Position numbers and translations under genes: made by a program. Below, one piece after another: positions 43,569-51,315 of a DNA stretch of 64,000 nt; the stretch's first letter is position 1, and each line of letters begins with the position of its first letter. Origin of the DNA: JASHPR01 sp963808705 (GTDB lineage Bacteria > Actinomycetota > Actinomycetes > Streptosporangiales > Streptosporangiaceae); NCBI GenBank assembly GCA_963808705.1, contig CAWEHB010000005.1:124001-188000 (forward strand), in the 5' to 3' direction. Below the pieces are notes generated by a model. That model saw nothing but the letters and a program-made list of their open reading frames with translations. It did no database searches and was not told where the DNA came from.

Positions 43569-45110
43569 TTGCTGTCCTGGGTCCATGTCCTGGAGTGGCG
43601 GGCGGCGGTCACGCCGGAGGCGGTGGCCCTGTCCGACGACCGCGGCGCTGAGCTGACCTACGCCGCCCTGGCGGCGGCCATGGAACGCTCCGCAGCGGGG
43701 TGCGCCGCGGCCGGAATCCGGCCGGGCGACGTGGTGCCGATCATCGCCCGCAGCCAGGTGGGCTGGGTGACGGCCCTGTTCGGCCTCATCCGGGCGGGCG
43801 CGCTGCCGGCCGCGGTCAACTGGCGGCTGGCCGCGCCCGAGGTGACGGCGCTGCTGGGGCTGATGCGGCCGGCCGCCGTGGTCACCGACGCCGACTGCGC
43901 CGCGCTGGCCAAGCAGGCGGTGGCCGGGCTGGACGGCCCGGAGCCCGGGCCGCTCCGGCTGGACGAGGCCGCCGCGCCGGGCCGGGGCGCCCCGCCGCCC
44001 GAGCGCCCCGCCGGCCTGCTGCAGGGCACCGAGCCGGCGATCCTGCTGCACACCAGCGGGACGACGGGACGGCCCAAGCTGGTGCCGCTGACGCACCAGA
44101 TGCTGGTCATGGCCGTCGTGTTCATGAAGTTGGAGGTGCCGGAGGCGGCCGTCGGGGCCAGGCACCTGAGCGCCCTGCCGCTGTTCCACGTGGCCGGGCT
44201 GGCCAACCTGGGCTATGCCCTGTTCACCGGCGGCCACCTGCACGTGCTCGGCGCCTTCGAGCCGGCGGGCTTCGTCGACGAGCTGGCCGCCCGGCGGATC
44301 CAGCTGACCCAGCTTGTGCCCACGCTCATCCAGGCGGTCACCGACGAGGTGAGTTCCCGGGCTGAGCCGCCGGACCTGACGCAGCTGACCGAGGTGGTCT
44401 ACGGCGCCTCGCCGATCCGGCCGGACCTGCTGGAGCGGGCCGTCGCCGTGCTGGGCTGCCGGTTCCGGCAGAACTACGCGAGCAGCGAGACCGGCCCGCT
44501 GCCGATCAGCTCGCTGTCCCCGGATGACCATGATCCCGCCCGCGGGCGCCTGGGCACCGCCGGCCGGCCGTCGCTCGGCTGGGAGGTGCGGCTGGGGGAG
44601 CACGGCGAGATCCAGGTGCGCGGCGCGGCACCGCTGCCGGGCTACTGGAACGACCCGCAGGCCACCCGCGAGGCGATGACCGCGGACGGCTTCTACCGGA
44701 CCGGCGACGTCGGGACCATCGACCCCGACGGCTACCTGACGATCATCGACCGGCTGAAGGACGTGATCATCACCGGCGGCGAGAACGTGTACCCGGCCGA
44801 GGTGGAGGCGGTACTGGCGGCCCATCCGGGTGTCGCGGACGTCGCGGTCATCGGCATCCCGGACGACCGGTGGGGGGAAACCGTGCACGCGGTCGTGGTG
44901 CCCGGGTCCGGGCCGGGCGCCGGGGAGCCGGGCACCGGCGATCTGGACACCGGGGAATTGGTCACCTGGGCGCGCGGGCGGCTGGCCGGGTTCAAGTGCC
45001 CGACCGGGGTCACCGTGGTCTCGCACCTGCCCCGCAACGCCACCGGCAAGGTGCTCAGGTCCGCGCTCCGCGAGCCGCTGCGGGCCGGGCGGGACCGGCA
45101 GGTCTCGTGA
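43569..45110 (+). CDS. Class I adenylate-forming acyl/aryl-CoA ligase
   Basis: 513 residues. The TTG at 43569 is taken as start because the resulting LLSWVHVLEWRAAVTPE aligns with MQSWIHVLEWRATVRPE of the paralogue at 37003. Motifs: LLHTSGTTGRPKLVPL, NYASSETGPLP, FYRTGDVGTIDPDGYLTIIDR, IITGGENVYPAEVEAVLAAH and LPRNATGKVLRSAL. An acidic GAGEPGTGDLDTGEL insert lies in the C-terminal domain. It is coupled to the TetR gene by a four-base overlap. Confidence 0.92.
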   Translation: MLSWVHVLEWRAAVTPEAVALSDDRGAELTYAALAAAMERSAAGCAAAGIRPGDVVPIIARSQVGWVTALFGLIRAGALPAAVNWRLAAPEVTALLGLMRPAAVVTDADCAALAKQAVAGLDGPEPGPLRLDEAAAPGRGAPPPERPAGLLQGTEPAILLHTSGTTGRPKLVPLTHQMLVMAVVFMKLEVPEAAVGARHLSALPLFHVAGLANLGYALFTGGHLHVLGAFEPAGFVDELAARRIQLTQLVPTLIQAVTDEVSSRAEPPDLTQLTEVVYGASPIRPDLLERAVAVLGCRFRQNYASSETGPLPISSLSPDDHDPARGRLGTAGRPSLGWEVRLGEHGEIQVRGAAPLPGYWNDPQATREAMTADGFYRTGDVGTIDPDGYLTIIDRLKDVIITGGENVYPAEVEAVLAAHPGVADVAVIGIPDDRWGETVHAVVVPGSGPGAGEPGTGDLDTGELVTWARGRLAGFKCPTGVTVVSHLPRNATGKVLRSALREPLRAGRDRQVS

Positions 45111-45733
45111 CGCCGGCCGGCAACCGGGGCCGCAAGGGCCGGGAGACGGATGAGGCGTTCCGCGAGGCCGCGCGCGTGGTGTTCGCCCGCGAGGGCTACC
45201 TCAACGCCAAGATCAGCGATATCGCCGCCGAGGCCGGCCGGTCGGTGGCTTCGTTCTACAACTACTACGACACCAAGGCCGACCTGCTGATCGCCCTGGC
45301 CGAGGAGTTCCACGCCGAGGCCACCCAGATGGCGATCCTGCCCTACCGCAGCGGGCTGTCCCGCGAGGACGCGCTGCGCGAGGCGGTGGCCGGGTTCTGG
45401 CGGACCTACGCCAAGCGTCGCGGCGAGCTGATCGGCATCTTCCAGGCCGCCATGCTCGAAGGAGAGTTCCGGGACCGGTGGCTCAAGATGCGCGCCGAGG
45501 CGATCACGCGGATCGCCGAACAGATCCGGCGGGCGCAGTCGGACGGCTACTGCCCCGGCGTCGACCCGGTCCTGACCGCCTCGGCCCTGTCGGCCATGCT
45601 GGAGCACTTCTGCTACATCTGGCTCGGCCAGGGCGGCGAGCGGGCCGACGTCCAGTTCGACGACGAGCGGGCCCTGGACGCCCTGGCCACCATCTGGGTG
45701 AAGGCCGTCTACTGGCGCCCCGCCCCGCCGTAG
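45107..45733 (+). CDS. TetR-family transcriptional regulator
   Basis: 208 residues from GTG 45107. The N-terminal HTH (FREAARVVFAREGYLNAKISDIAAEAGRS, then VASFYNYYDTKADLL) is the TetR signature, and the C-terminal helices form the ligand pocket. It ends the VOC-ligase unit and probably represses it through the palindromes at 42913-42952. A ligase product (aryl-CoA) is a sensible ligand, by analogy with other TetR regulators next to CoA ligases. Confidence 0.93.
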   Translation: MTPAGNRGRKGRETDEAFREAARVVFAREGYLNAKISDIAAEAGRSVASFYNYYDTKADLLIALAEEFHAEATQMAILPYRSGLSREDALREAVAGFWRTYAKRRGELIGIFQAAMLEGEFRDRWLKMRAEAITRIAEQIRRAQSDGYCPGVDPVLTASALSAMLEHFCYIWLGQGGERADVQFDDERALDALATIWVKAVYWRPAPP

Positions 45734-45793
45734 CCGGCCCGTCTACTTCCCTGAACCGGCACCCCGGTCGGCCTGGCACTTGACCGAATCAGC

Positions 45794-45829
45794 ATTCAAG
45801 TGGTTACTTTATTAAGTAGAGTCTTGAAT
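45794..45829. promoter_or_regulatory. Nested palindrome operator/promoter before the ArsR gene
   Basis: ATTCAAG (45794-45800) pairs with CTTGAAT (45823-45829), and inside them TACTT (45805-45809) pairs with AAGTA (45814-45818). TTGACC at 45780-45785 is a likely -35. This A+T-rich dyad just before ArsR at 45853 is where autoregulation is expected. Confidence 0.55.
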
Positions 45830-45852
45830 ACTGAGGAAGAAGGTCATCCAGC

Positions 45853-46197
45853 GTGGCGCGGACGTCCGTGGATCCCGACCGGCTTGACCGGGCGTTCGCG
45901 GCGCTCGCCGACCCGGTCCGCCGGGCGATCATCGCCCGGCTCAGTACCGGGCCCGCGACGGTCAACGAGCTCGCCGAGCCGTTCCCGATCACGGTGCAGG
46001 CGGTGTCCCAGCACGTCCACGTCCTCGAGCAGGGCGGGCTCGTGACCCGGACCCGGCAGGCCCAGCGGCGTCCGGTCCACCTCGACCCGGCCGCGCTGGA
46101 GTCGGTGACCGCCTGGATCGACACCTACCGCCTGCAGGCCGAGGGCAGCTACCGCCGCCTGGACGCGGTCCTCGAGACGCTCAAGGAGGAATCATGA
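45853..46197 (+). CDS. ArsR-family winged-helix regulator
   Basis: 114 residues from GTG 45853. DRAFAALADPVRRAIIARLSTGPATVNELAEPF and ITVQAVSQHVHVLEQGGLVTRTR are the winged-helix core; no Cys metal-binding motif, so it belongs to the non-metal ArsR group that pairs with SRPBCC genes. It overlaps the SRPBCC gene by four bases. Confidence 0.93.
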   Translation: MARTSVDPDRLDRAFAALADPVRRAIIARLSTGPATVNELAEPFPITVQAVSQHVHVLEQGGLVTRTRQAQRRPVHLDPAALESVTAWIDTYRLQAEGSYRRLDAVLETLKEES

Positions 46198-46679
46198 GCC
46201 CCAACCCCACCTTCATCACCGCCCCGGAGGGCACCCCGTTCATCGAGGTGGTCCGCGACTTTGACGCCCCCCGGGACCTGGTCTTCCGGGCCTCCACCGA
46301 CCCCGGTCTGGTCGCGCGCTGGCTCGGCCCCCGCGCCCTGAAGATGCGCATCATCGAGTTCGACGCCCGGACCGGCGGCCGCTACCGCTACATCCACACC
46401 GACACCGACGGCGAGGAGTACCCCTTCCGCGGCGTCTTCCACACCGTGACCGAGGCCCTGATCATCCAGACCTTCGAGTGCGAGGACTTCCCCGGCGTGG
46501 TCAGCCTGGAGACCAGGACCCTCGACGACCTCGGCGGCCGTACCCGGCTGCGCCACAACGCGGTGTTCACCAGCGTCGCCGCCCGCGACCAGGCCCTCGC
46601 CAGCGGGATGGAGCAGGGCATCACCGAATCCATGAACCGCCTCGGCGAGCTCCTCGGCTCGCGCGCCGGCCAGCGCTGA
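46194..46679 (+). CDS. SRPBCC (AHSA1/Activator of Hsp90-like) protein
   Basis: 161 residues. IEVVRDFDAPRDLVFRASTDPGLVARWLGPR and GGRYRYIHTD..GEEYPFRGVFH are characteristic of AHSA1-type SRPBCC domains that bind small hydrophobic ligands. The ArsR-SRPBCC pair is widespread; a DHFR-like gene follows. Function unknown. Confidence 0.92.
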   Translation: MSPNPTFITAPEGTPFIEVVRDFDAPRDLVFRASTDPGLVARWLGPRALKMRIIEFDARTGGRYRYIHTDTDGEEYPFRGVFHTVTEALIIQTFECEDFPGVVSLETRTLDDLGGRTRLRHNAVFTSVAARDQALASGMEQGITESMNRLGELLGSRAGQR

Positions 46680-46737
46680 CCCGGGCCAGCGCGCCCGGCC
46701 AGGCAGCAGCCAGCCCAGACAACGGAAGGTCACGGCC

Positions 46738-47330
46738 ATGAGCCAGGTCATCGCCAGCGCGGCCATGTCGCTGGACGGATTCGTCGCCGACCCCGACGAT
46801 GCGGTCGGCCCGCTGTTCGACTGGTACAACAACGGGGACGTCGCCATCACCGGCGCCGACCCCGACCGGGTCTTCCACGTCACCGAGGCGACCGCGGGCT
46901 ACCTGCGCGCCACGTGGGCCAACATCGGCGCGGCGGTGATCGGCCGGCGCCTGTTCGACCTGACCAACGGCTGGAACGGCCGTCCGGCGATCGGCGACCA
47001 CGTGTTCGTGGTGACCCACCAGCCGCCGGCGGCTGGCCCTTTCCCGGCGCGCCGTTCACCTTCGTGACCGGCGGCCTGGCCAGCGCGATAGCCCAGGCCA
47101 AGGCCTTCGCCGGGAGCCGGAACGTGGCCCTGACCGCCGGGAACCTCGCCGGCCAGGCCATCGGGGCCGGGCTGGTCGACGAGGTGTCGGTCAGCCTGGT
47201 CCCGGCCGTGTTCGGCTCCGGCGTCCGGTTCTTCGGTGACTACGCCGGCTCGCCCGTGCTGCTGGACAACCCGCAGGTCGTCCAGGGCGACCGGGTCACC
47301 CACCTGCACTACCGCGTGCGCAAGCCCTGA
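46738..47330 (+). pseudogene. DHFR (RibD C-terminal-like) family protein, frameshifted
   Basis: The N-terminal part (ATG 46738, SQVIASAAMSLDGFVADPDD; IGAAVIGRRLFDLTNGWNG) is in one frame and stops at 47067. From about 47030 the neighbouring frame continues WPFPGAPFTFVTGGLASAI... to HYRVRKP at 47330. One G missing in GGCGGCTGG (about 47031) explains it: with GCG GGC TGG the sequence becomes a continuous 197-residue protein of normal length. Family members reduce pteridine-like or riboflavin intermediates. Either a real frameshift or a base-call loss in a G/C-rich run. Confidence 0.85.
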
Positions 47331-47366
47331 CGCGGGCGGCCGGCCCGACCGGGAGAACCGTCACCC

Positions 47367-47558
47367 GTGCTCGGGCTCGTGGCCGATCATCTCGGTGGTG
47401 GGGACTCGGTGGTGGGGACGATGTCGCCGGTCCTGGCCGCCGCGATCAGCGTGGCCGGGCCGATCAGCCGGGTCAAGGGCGGGTCGCTGCGCCGGTTCTG
47501 TGGCCCCGTGACCGAGGCCGCGAACATGATCTCCCGCCGCCTCGGCTACCGCGGCTGA
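47367..47558 (+). pseudogene. C-terminal remnant of an IclR-family regulator
   Basis: 63 residues from a GTG without a Shine-Dalgarno. GGGDSVVGTMSPVLAAAISV, AGPISRV and EAANMISRRLGYRG match the end of the IclR effector-binding domain, where aISVsGPxxR and a final iSxxLG helix are conserved. The DNA-binding part and most of the ligand domain are absent upstream. A remnant is the best reading. Confidence 0.6.
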
Positions 47559-47571
47559 CCCGCCCATCTCG

Positions 47572-47623
47572 GCCGCCGTGCACCAAGCCCAGCTCAGCCC
47601 AGCCGCCGTGCACCAAGCCCAGC
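47572..47623 (+). repeat. 22-bp direct repeat with 30-bp period
   Basis: The 22-base sequence beginning GCCGCCGTGCACCAAGCCC occurs at 47572-47593 and again at 47602-47623. It immediately precedes the structured palindrome at 47626. Confidence 0.9.
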
Positions 47624-47625
47624 CC

Positions 47626-47692
47626 CTTGATCGATTAGCACGGACGAATTCCAGTCAATACGACTGGAATAGTCCGCCCTACGCGATCATGG
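47626..47692. repeat. Structured palindromic repeat, copy A
   Basis: A long imperfect hairpin: CTTGATCG...CGGACGAATTCCAGTC-AATAC-GACTGGAAT-AGTCCG...CGATCATGG. It is a homologue of the element at 62941-63008, with the same AATAC loop and matching base changes on both sides of the stem. It lies between the IclR remnant and a Rieske ferredoxin gene. The rest of 47559-47794 shows no gene. Confidence 0.88.
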
Positions 47693-47794
47693 CCTAGAGG
47701 CGAGGGCTGTGGGGCGGGCGGGGCGAGTGTGGCGGCGCGGGTGGTCTGGTCCGGCTAGCTGGGCAGGCGGGCGCGGGGCCCAGGGCATGGTCCG

Positions 47795-48166
47795 CTAGGC
47801 GGGCGGCGGGTCCTCGCCGCGGGCGTGGGCGCGCAGGCGCTCGGCCCAGCTGCGGCGCGGGGGCGGGTCGGGGAGGTCGGCGTAGAGCTCGCCGTCCCGC
47901 TCGGTCACCGGGTAGCAGCCGAGCCGGTAGCCCGCGGCGGTGCGGCACTGCCCGGTCTCCAGGTCGTAGGCGTACCAGTGCCAGGGGCAGACCAGCTCCT
48001 GCCCGCCCCGGATCCAGCCCTGCGCCAGCGGGCCGCCGTTGTGCGGGCAGCGCGCGTCGGTCACGTAGCACCGCCCGCCGACCAGGAACACCGCGAAATC
48101 CCGGCTCCCGTGCCGCACGGTCCAGGAACGGCGCCCGCCGGCCTTGCCGAGCCCCACCCAGGACAT
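47795..48166 (-). CDS. Rieske [2Fe-2S] ferredoxin-like protein
   Basis: 123 residues from ATG 48166. Ligands C40-x-H42 (RCPHNGG) and C60-x2-H63 (VCPWHWYAYDL) define the Rieske cluster. Its small size and lack of a membrane anchor fit a soluble ferredoxin or NirD-like protein, and it may pass electrons to the dioxygenase at 38701. It lies 11 bases after the decarboxylase-type gene on the same strand. Confidence 0.9.
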   Translation of the reverse strand: MSWVGLGKAGGRRSWTVRHGSRDFAVFLVGGRCYVTDARCPHNGGPLAQGWIRGGQELVCPWHWYAYDLETGQCRTAAGYRLGCYPVTERDGELYADLPDPPPRRSWAERLRAHARGEDPPPA

Positions 48167-48177
48167 GAACCTGAACG

Positions 48178-49005
48178 CTACGTCACCGCGAGCTCGACCA
48201 CGCCGAGCCGGTCGATGCTCGCGACCACCACGTCCCGGGGCCGGACCGGGACCGCCGCGGTCAGCCCGCCGGAGAGCACGATCTGCCCGGCCCGCAGGCC
48301 CTCGCCCGCGTCCGCCAGCGACCGGGCCAGCCAGGCCACCGCGGCGGCCGGGTGGCCCAGCGCGGCGGCGCCCGCCGCGGTGCCGACGACCTCGCCGCCC
48401 AGCTCGAAGACCACCCCGGCCAGCCGCAGGTCGATGCCGGCGGGCGGGACCGGCGTCCCGACCACGAACCGGCCGGCCGAGGTGTTGTCGGCGATCACGT
48501 CCGGCATGGTGAACCGGTAGTCGAGGTACCGGGAGTCCAGGATCTCGATCCCGGCAGCCACGCCGGCCGTGGCGGCCAGCACGTCCGCCGCGGTCACGGC
48601 CGGGCCGGCCAGGTCCCGGCCCAGGATGAACACGATCTCCGGCTCGGCCCGCGGCTGGATCAGCTCGTCGGCCGCCAGCGGCTCGCCCAGGTCCAGCGCG
48701 TTCGCCCGGGCCAGGAAGCCGCGCACCGGCTCGTGGATACCGGCCTGAGCCTCGCCCAGCGTGTTGGCCAGCCAGGCCACCACGGCCAGCGGGTCGCCGA
48801 GCGCGGCCGCGCCCGCGCCGGTGTCGGCCAGCTCGCCGCTGCGGGTGAGCAGCATCCCGATCAGCCGGGTGTCCAGCCCGGCCAGTGGCACGATCCGGCT
48901 GGAGATCACGACCGTGCCGCTGGAGGCCAGGTCGGCCACGGTGTCTGCCAGCTTGATCCGCCAGCCCACGATCCGGGAGTCGATGATCTCCATCGAGGCG
49001 GCCAC
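48178..49005 (-). CDS. Hydratase/4-oxalocrotonate decarboxylase chimera (meta-cleavage lower pathway)
   Basis: The frame (ATG 49005) encodes two consecutive pieces of one superfamily. Residues 1 to about 88 are the C-terminal half of a 2-keto-4-pentenoate hydratase (MEIIDSRIVGWRIKLADTVA... WLANTLGE). From about residue 90 (HEPVRGFLARANALDLGE, LIQPRAEPEIVFILGRDLAG, SRYLDYRFTMPDVIADNTSA) it matches 2-oxo-3-hexenedioate (4-oxalocrotonate) decarboxylase lacking its first ~85 residues. In meta-pathway operons these paralogous genes are adjacent, so an internal deletion or repeat collapse fused them near 48740. Neither enzyme is complete. Confidence 0.78.
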   Translation of the reverse strand: MAASMEIIDSRIVGWRIKLADTVADLASSGTVVISSRIVPLAGLDTRLIGMLLTRSGELADTGAGAAALGDPLAVVAWLANTLGEAQAGIHEPVRGFLARANALDLGEPLAADELIQPRAEPEIVFILGRDLAGPAVTAADVLAATAGVAAGIEILDSRYLDYRFTMPDVIADNTSAGRFVVGTPVPPAGIDLRLAGVVFELGGEVVGTAAGAAALGHPAAAVAWLARSLADAGEGLRAGQIVLSGGLTAAVPVRPRDVVVASIDRLGVVELAVT

Positions 49006-49034
49006 CCCGGCCGTGGCCCGGCTGGCGGTGAGCC

Positions 49035-49256
49035 CACGCCGACCATCTGCTGCATCGGCTTGGACGTCAGCCCGACCTTGTAGCCCGTGATCCGGTCGCC
49101 GTCCGCCAGCAGCATGCGGACCAGGTGCCGCTGCACCGCGTAGCCGTCGGCCAGGCCCGGGCCGGGGTCGTGGTCGGTGAACGGCTCGACCGGGATGCCG
49201 GCGCGGCGCGCCTCGTACAGGATCGAGGCCGCCGCGCGCGGGTCAGCGATCGGCAT
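49035..49256 (-). pseudogene. N-terminal fragment of 2-keto-4-pentenoate hydratase
   Basis: From ATG 49256 the sequence MPIADPRAAASILYEARRAG ... YAVQRHL ... GDRITGYKVGLTSKPMQQMVG is the start of a hydratase of the MhpD/XylJ type. At about 49035 the homology jumps, with a frame change, to ATAGVAASMEIIDSRI of the following frame; about 55-60 residues that should lie between them (including the first half of the metal site) are missing. Confidence 0.78.
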
Positions 49257-49276
49257 GAGCGGGTTCTCCCGTCGTC

Positions 49277-49575
49277 GTGGCCGGGTCAGCGCCCGGCCCG
49301 GGCCAGGTCCGCGACATCACCTCGGCGTTCCGCCAGTACCACGCGCTGATGGAGAAATTCGAGCGGATGGCGATCGGCGAGCGGCCGCGACGCACTCCGG
49401 GCCGATGCGCGCGTTCGCGACCTGGGCGCACGGGTATGACCCGGGCGAGCCGCTGAACACCGAGGAGATCCGGGTCAAGATCCGCAAGGGCGGCGGGACC
49501 GCGCTGGTGTCCTACCGCAACCGGGTCACCGAGGTGCACATCCCGCCGTCGGACGAGGTACCGGACTGGTCCTGA
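49277..49575 (+). pseudogene. Unrecognised protein fragments in two frames
   Basis: From GTG 49277 one frame reads QVRDITSAFRQYHALMEKFE (protein-like), and from ATG 49405 another frame reads MRAFATWAHGYDPGEPL and ends EVHIPPSDEVPDWS at 49575. The switch near 49385 suggests a frameshift in one gene, or an intact 56-residue protein from 49405. I do not recognise the family. It precedes the tautomerase by 28 bases. Confidence 0.4.
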
Positions 49576-49603
49576 GCCAGACCATGCGTCAAAGGAGGCC
49601 GCC

Positions 49604-49834
49604 GTGCCGCTCGTGCGAATCGACATCCTGGAAGGCCGTCCGCCCGAGGTGATCGAGGAACTGCACACCCGGGTCGCCCAGCTGGTGGCGGAGATCATCG
49701 ACTCGCCCCTGGACCGGGTCCGGACCTACATCACCGAGATCCCGGCGGAGAACTGGGGCATCGGCGGCGTCCCGGCCTCGCGGGCCCGGGCCGACGAGGT
49801 CGAGGCGCGCCGCCGCCGCGCGGCCGGGGAGTGA
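49604..49834 (+). CDS. 4-oxalocrotonate tautomerase family enzyme
   Basis: 76 residues from GTG 49604 behind AAAGGAGG. Pro directly after the initiator (MPLVRIDILEGRPPE) is the catalytic N-terminal proline once fMet is removed. PPEVIEELHTRVAQLVAEII and VRTYITEIPAENWGIGG complete the beta-alpha-beta fold. With hydratase- and decarboxylase-type sequences next door it fits the oxalocrotonate branch of meta cleavage. Confidence 0.9.
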   Translation: MPLVRIDILEGRPPEVIEELHTRVAQLVAEIIDSPLDRVRTYITEIPAENWGIGGVPASRARADEVEARRRRAAGE

Positions 49835-50769
49835 CCGCCCGGCTGACCCGCCGCCCGGGCGGGGCGGCCCGGCTGCGCGCGCTGCTCGAGTCCGGCCAGA
49901 CCATCCTCGCGCCGGGCGCGTTCGATCCGCTGGCCGCCCGGCTGGTGGAGGAGGCCGGGTTCCCGGCGGTGTACATGACCGGGTTCGGGACGTCGGCGGC
50001 GCTGCTCGGGCGGCCGGACGTCGGGCTGCTGACCATGACCGAGATGGCCGACAACGCCGGCCGGATCGCCGCGTGCGTCGACATCCCGGTGATCGCCGAC
50101 GCCGACACCGGCTACGGCAACCCGCTCAACGTGATCCGCACCGTCGGCGCCTACGAGGCGGCCGGGGTGGCCGGGATCCACATCGAGGACCAGGTGGCGC
50201 CGAAGAAGTGCGGTCACATGGAGGGCAAGCTGGTCATTCCCGCGCCGGAGATGGCCGAGAAGGTCCGGGCCGCGGTCGAGGCGCGGGCGCAGCCGGAGTT
50301 CGTGATCATCGCCCGGACGGATGCGCGCGCCGTCGAGGGCCTGGACAGCGCCCTCGAGCGCGCGCGCCGGTACCGCGAGGCCGGGGCCGACGTACTGTTC
50401 ATCGAGGCCGTGGTGTCCGAGCAGGAGGCCGAGGAAGCGGCGCGGGCCTTCCCCGGCGTGCCGCTGCTGTTCAACTGGGCGGAGGGAGGCAAGACCCCGC
50501 CGATCGGCATCGACCGCCTGACCGAGCTCGGTTACCGGATCGTCATCTTCCCGATCAGCACGTTGCTGGCGGCCACGGCCGCCATGCGCGGGATACTGCG
50601 GGAGATCGCACAGGCGGGAACGCCGGCCGCGGCTATGGGCGGGCTGCCGGCGTTCGGCGAGTTCACCGATTTCATCGGGTTGCCCCAGGTGCGCGAGGTC
50701 GAGCAGCGGTACGCCGCGCAGGACTCCGCCGCGAAGAGCCGCGCGCCAGGGCCGGAGCTGGGAGGTTAG
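49831..50769 (+). CDS. Isocitrate lyase/PEP mutase superfamily enzyme
   Basis: 312 residues from GTG 49831 (GTGA overlap with the tautomerase). LAPGAFDPLAARLVEEAGF, VIADADTGYGNPLNVIRTV, IEDQVAPKKCGHMEGK with the family Cys and VIIARTDARAVEGLDSALER are diagnostic. Relatives include 2-methylisocitrate lyase, oxaloacetate decarboxylase and dimethylmalate lyase. In this operon it may dispose of an oxaloacetate- or malate-like product; this is inference. Confidence 0.88.
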   Translation: MTARLTRRPGGAARLRALLESGQTILAPGAFDPLAARLVEEAGFPAVYMTGFGTSAALLGRPDVGLLTMTEMADNAGRIAACVDIPVIADADTGYGNPLNVIRTVGAYEAAGVAGIHIEDQVAPKKCGHMEGKLVIPAPEMAEKVRAAVEARAQPEFVIIARTDARAVEGLDSALERARRYREAGADVLFIEAVVSEQEAEEAARAFPGVPLLFNWAEGGKTPPIGIDRLTELGYRIVIFPISTLLAATAAMRGILREIAQAGTPAAAMGGLPAFGEFTDFIGLPQVREVEQRYAAQDSAAKSRAPGPELGG

Positions 50770-50771
50770 GG

Positions 50772-51200
50772 ATGGCAGCCACGTTTGAGCGGCCCAGCGT
50801 GACCGCGGAACTGGCCCGGGCGATGATCGACGCGGCCGAGCGGAAGGCGGCCCAGATGGGCCATCCTTTCGTGATCGCCATCGTGGACGACAGCGGGGTG
50901 CTGAAGGCGTTCAGCCGGATGGACGGCGCGGCCCTGCTCTCGGTCCAGGTGGCCCAGGACAAGGCCTACACGGCGGTCGGGTTCGGCATGTCCACCGACG
51001 CGTGGCACGACTTCGTCAAGGGCGACCCGCCCCTGGCCATGGGGGCCGCGCCGGGCATCGACCGCTTGATCGTCTTCGGCGGCGGGTACCCGATCAAGTT
51101 CGGGGACGCGGTCGTCGGCGGGATCGGGGTCAGCGGCGGCCACTACAGCCAGGACATGGAGGTGGCCCAGGCGGGGCTGTCCGCCATACCCACTTCCTGA
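50772..51200 (+). CDS. HbpS/GlcG-like heme-binding family protein
   Basis: 142 residues, ATG 50772 right behind GGAGG. ARAMIDAAERKAAQMGHPFVIAIVDDSGVLKAFSRMDGA and FGGGYPIKFGDAVVGGIGVSGG are typical of the GlcG/HbpS domain (DUF336). Members accompany many catabolic operons, with unclear roles from heme binding to cofactor or aldehyde handling. No signal peptide is present. Confidence 0.92.
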   Translation: MAATFERPSVTAELARAMIDAAERKAAQMGHPFVIAIVDDSGVLKAFSRMDGAALLSVQVAQDKAYTAVGFGMSTDAWHDFVKGDPPLAMGAAPGIDRLIVFGGGYPIKFGDAVVGGIGVSGGHYSQDMEVAQAGLSAIPTS

Positions 51201-51229
51201 CCCGGTCCTCCGCACCGCCCCCTGACCCC

Positions 51230-51247
51230 GCCGGGTAATCACCCGGC
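51230..51247 (+). terminator. Hairpin after the HbpS-like gene
   Basis: GCCGGGT-AATC-ACCCGGC is a perfect 7-bp stem with a four-base loop, 29 bases after the stop. No T tract follows, as is common in actinomycetes. Confidence 0.5.
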
Positions 51248-51252
51248 AGGGA

Positions 51253-51290
51253 TGATGTCACTATCCCCGGCGCGGGGGACAGTGACATCA
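51253..51290. repeat. Long palindrome TGATGTCACT...AGTGACATCA
   Basis: A 38-base hairpin: ten perfect outer pairs (TGATGTCACT at 51253-51262, AGTGACATCA at 51281-51290) continue through a mismatch into TCCCC/GGGGA around GGCGC. It lies 25 bases before the small membrane protein gene, with no T tract, so an operator or mRNA structure is as likely as a terminator. Confidence 0.85.
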
Positions 51291-51315
51291 CGGACCGACG
51301 TTCAGGGACGGTGCC

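Noticed and set aside
47572..47692. Insertion sequence ends
   Set aside because: The repeats are adjacent to a palindrome but no transposase gene or target duplication is visible in or near them.
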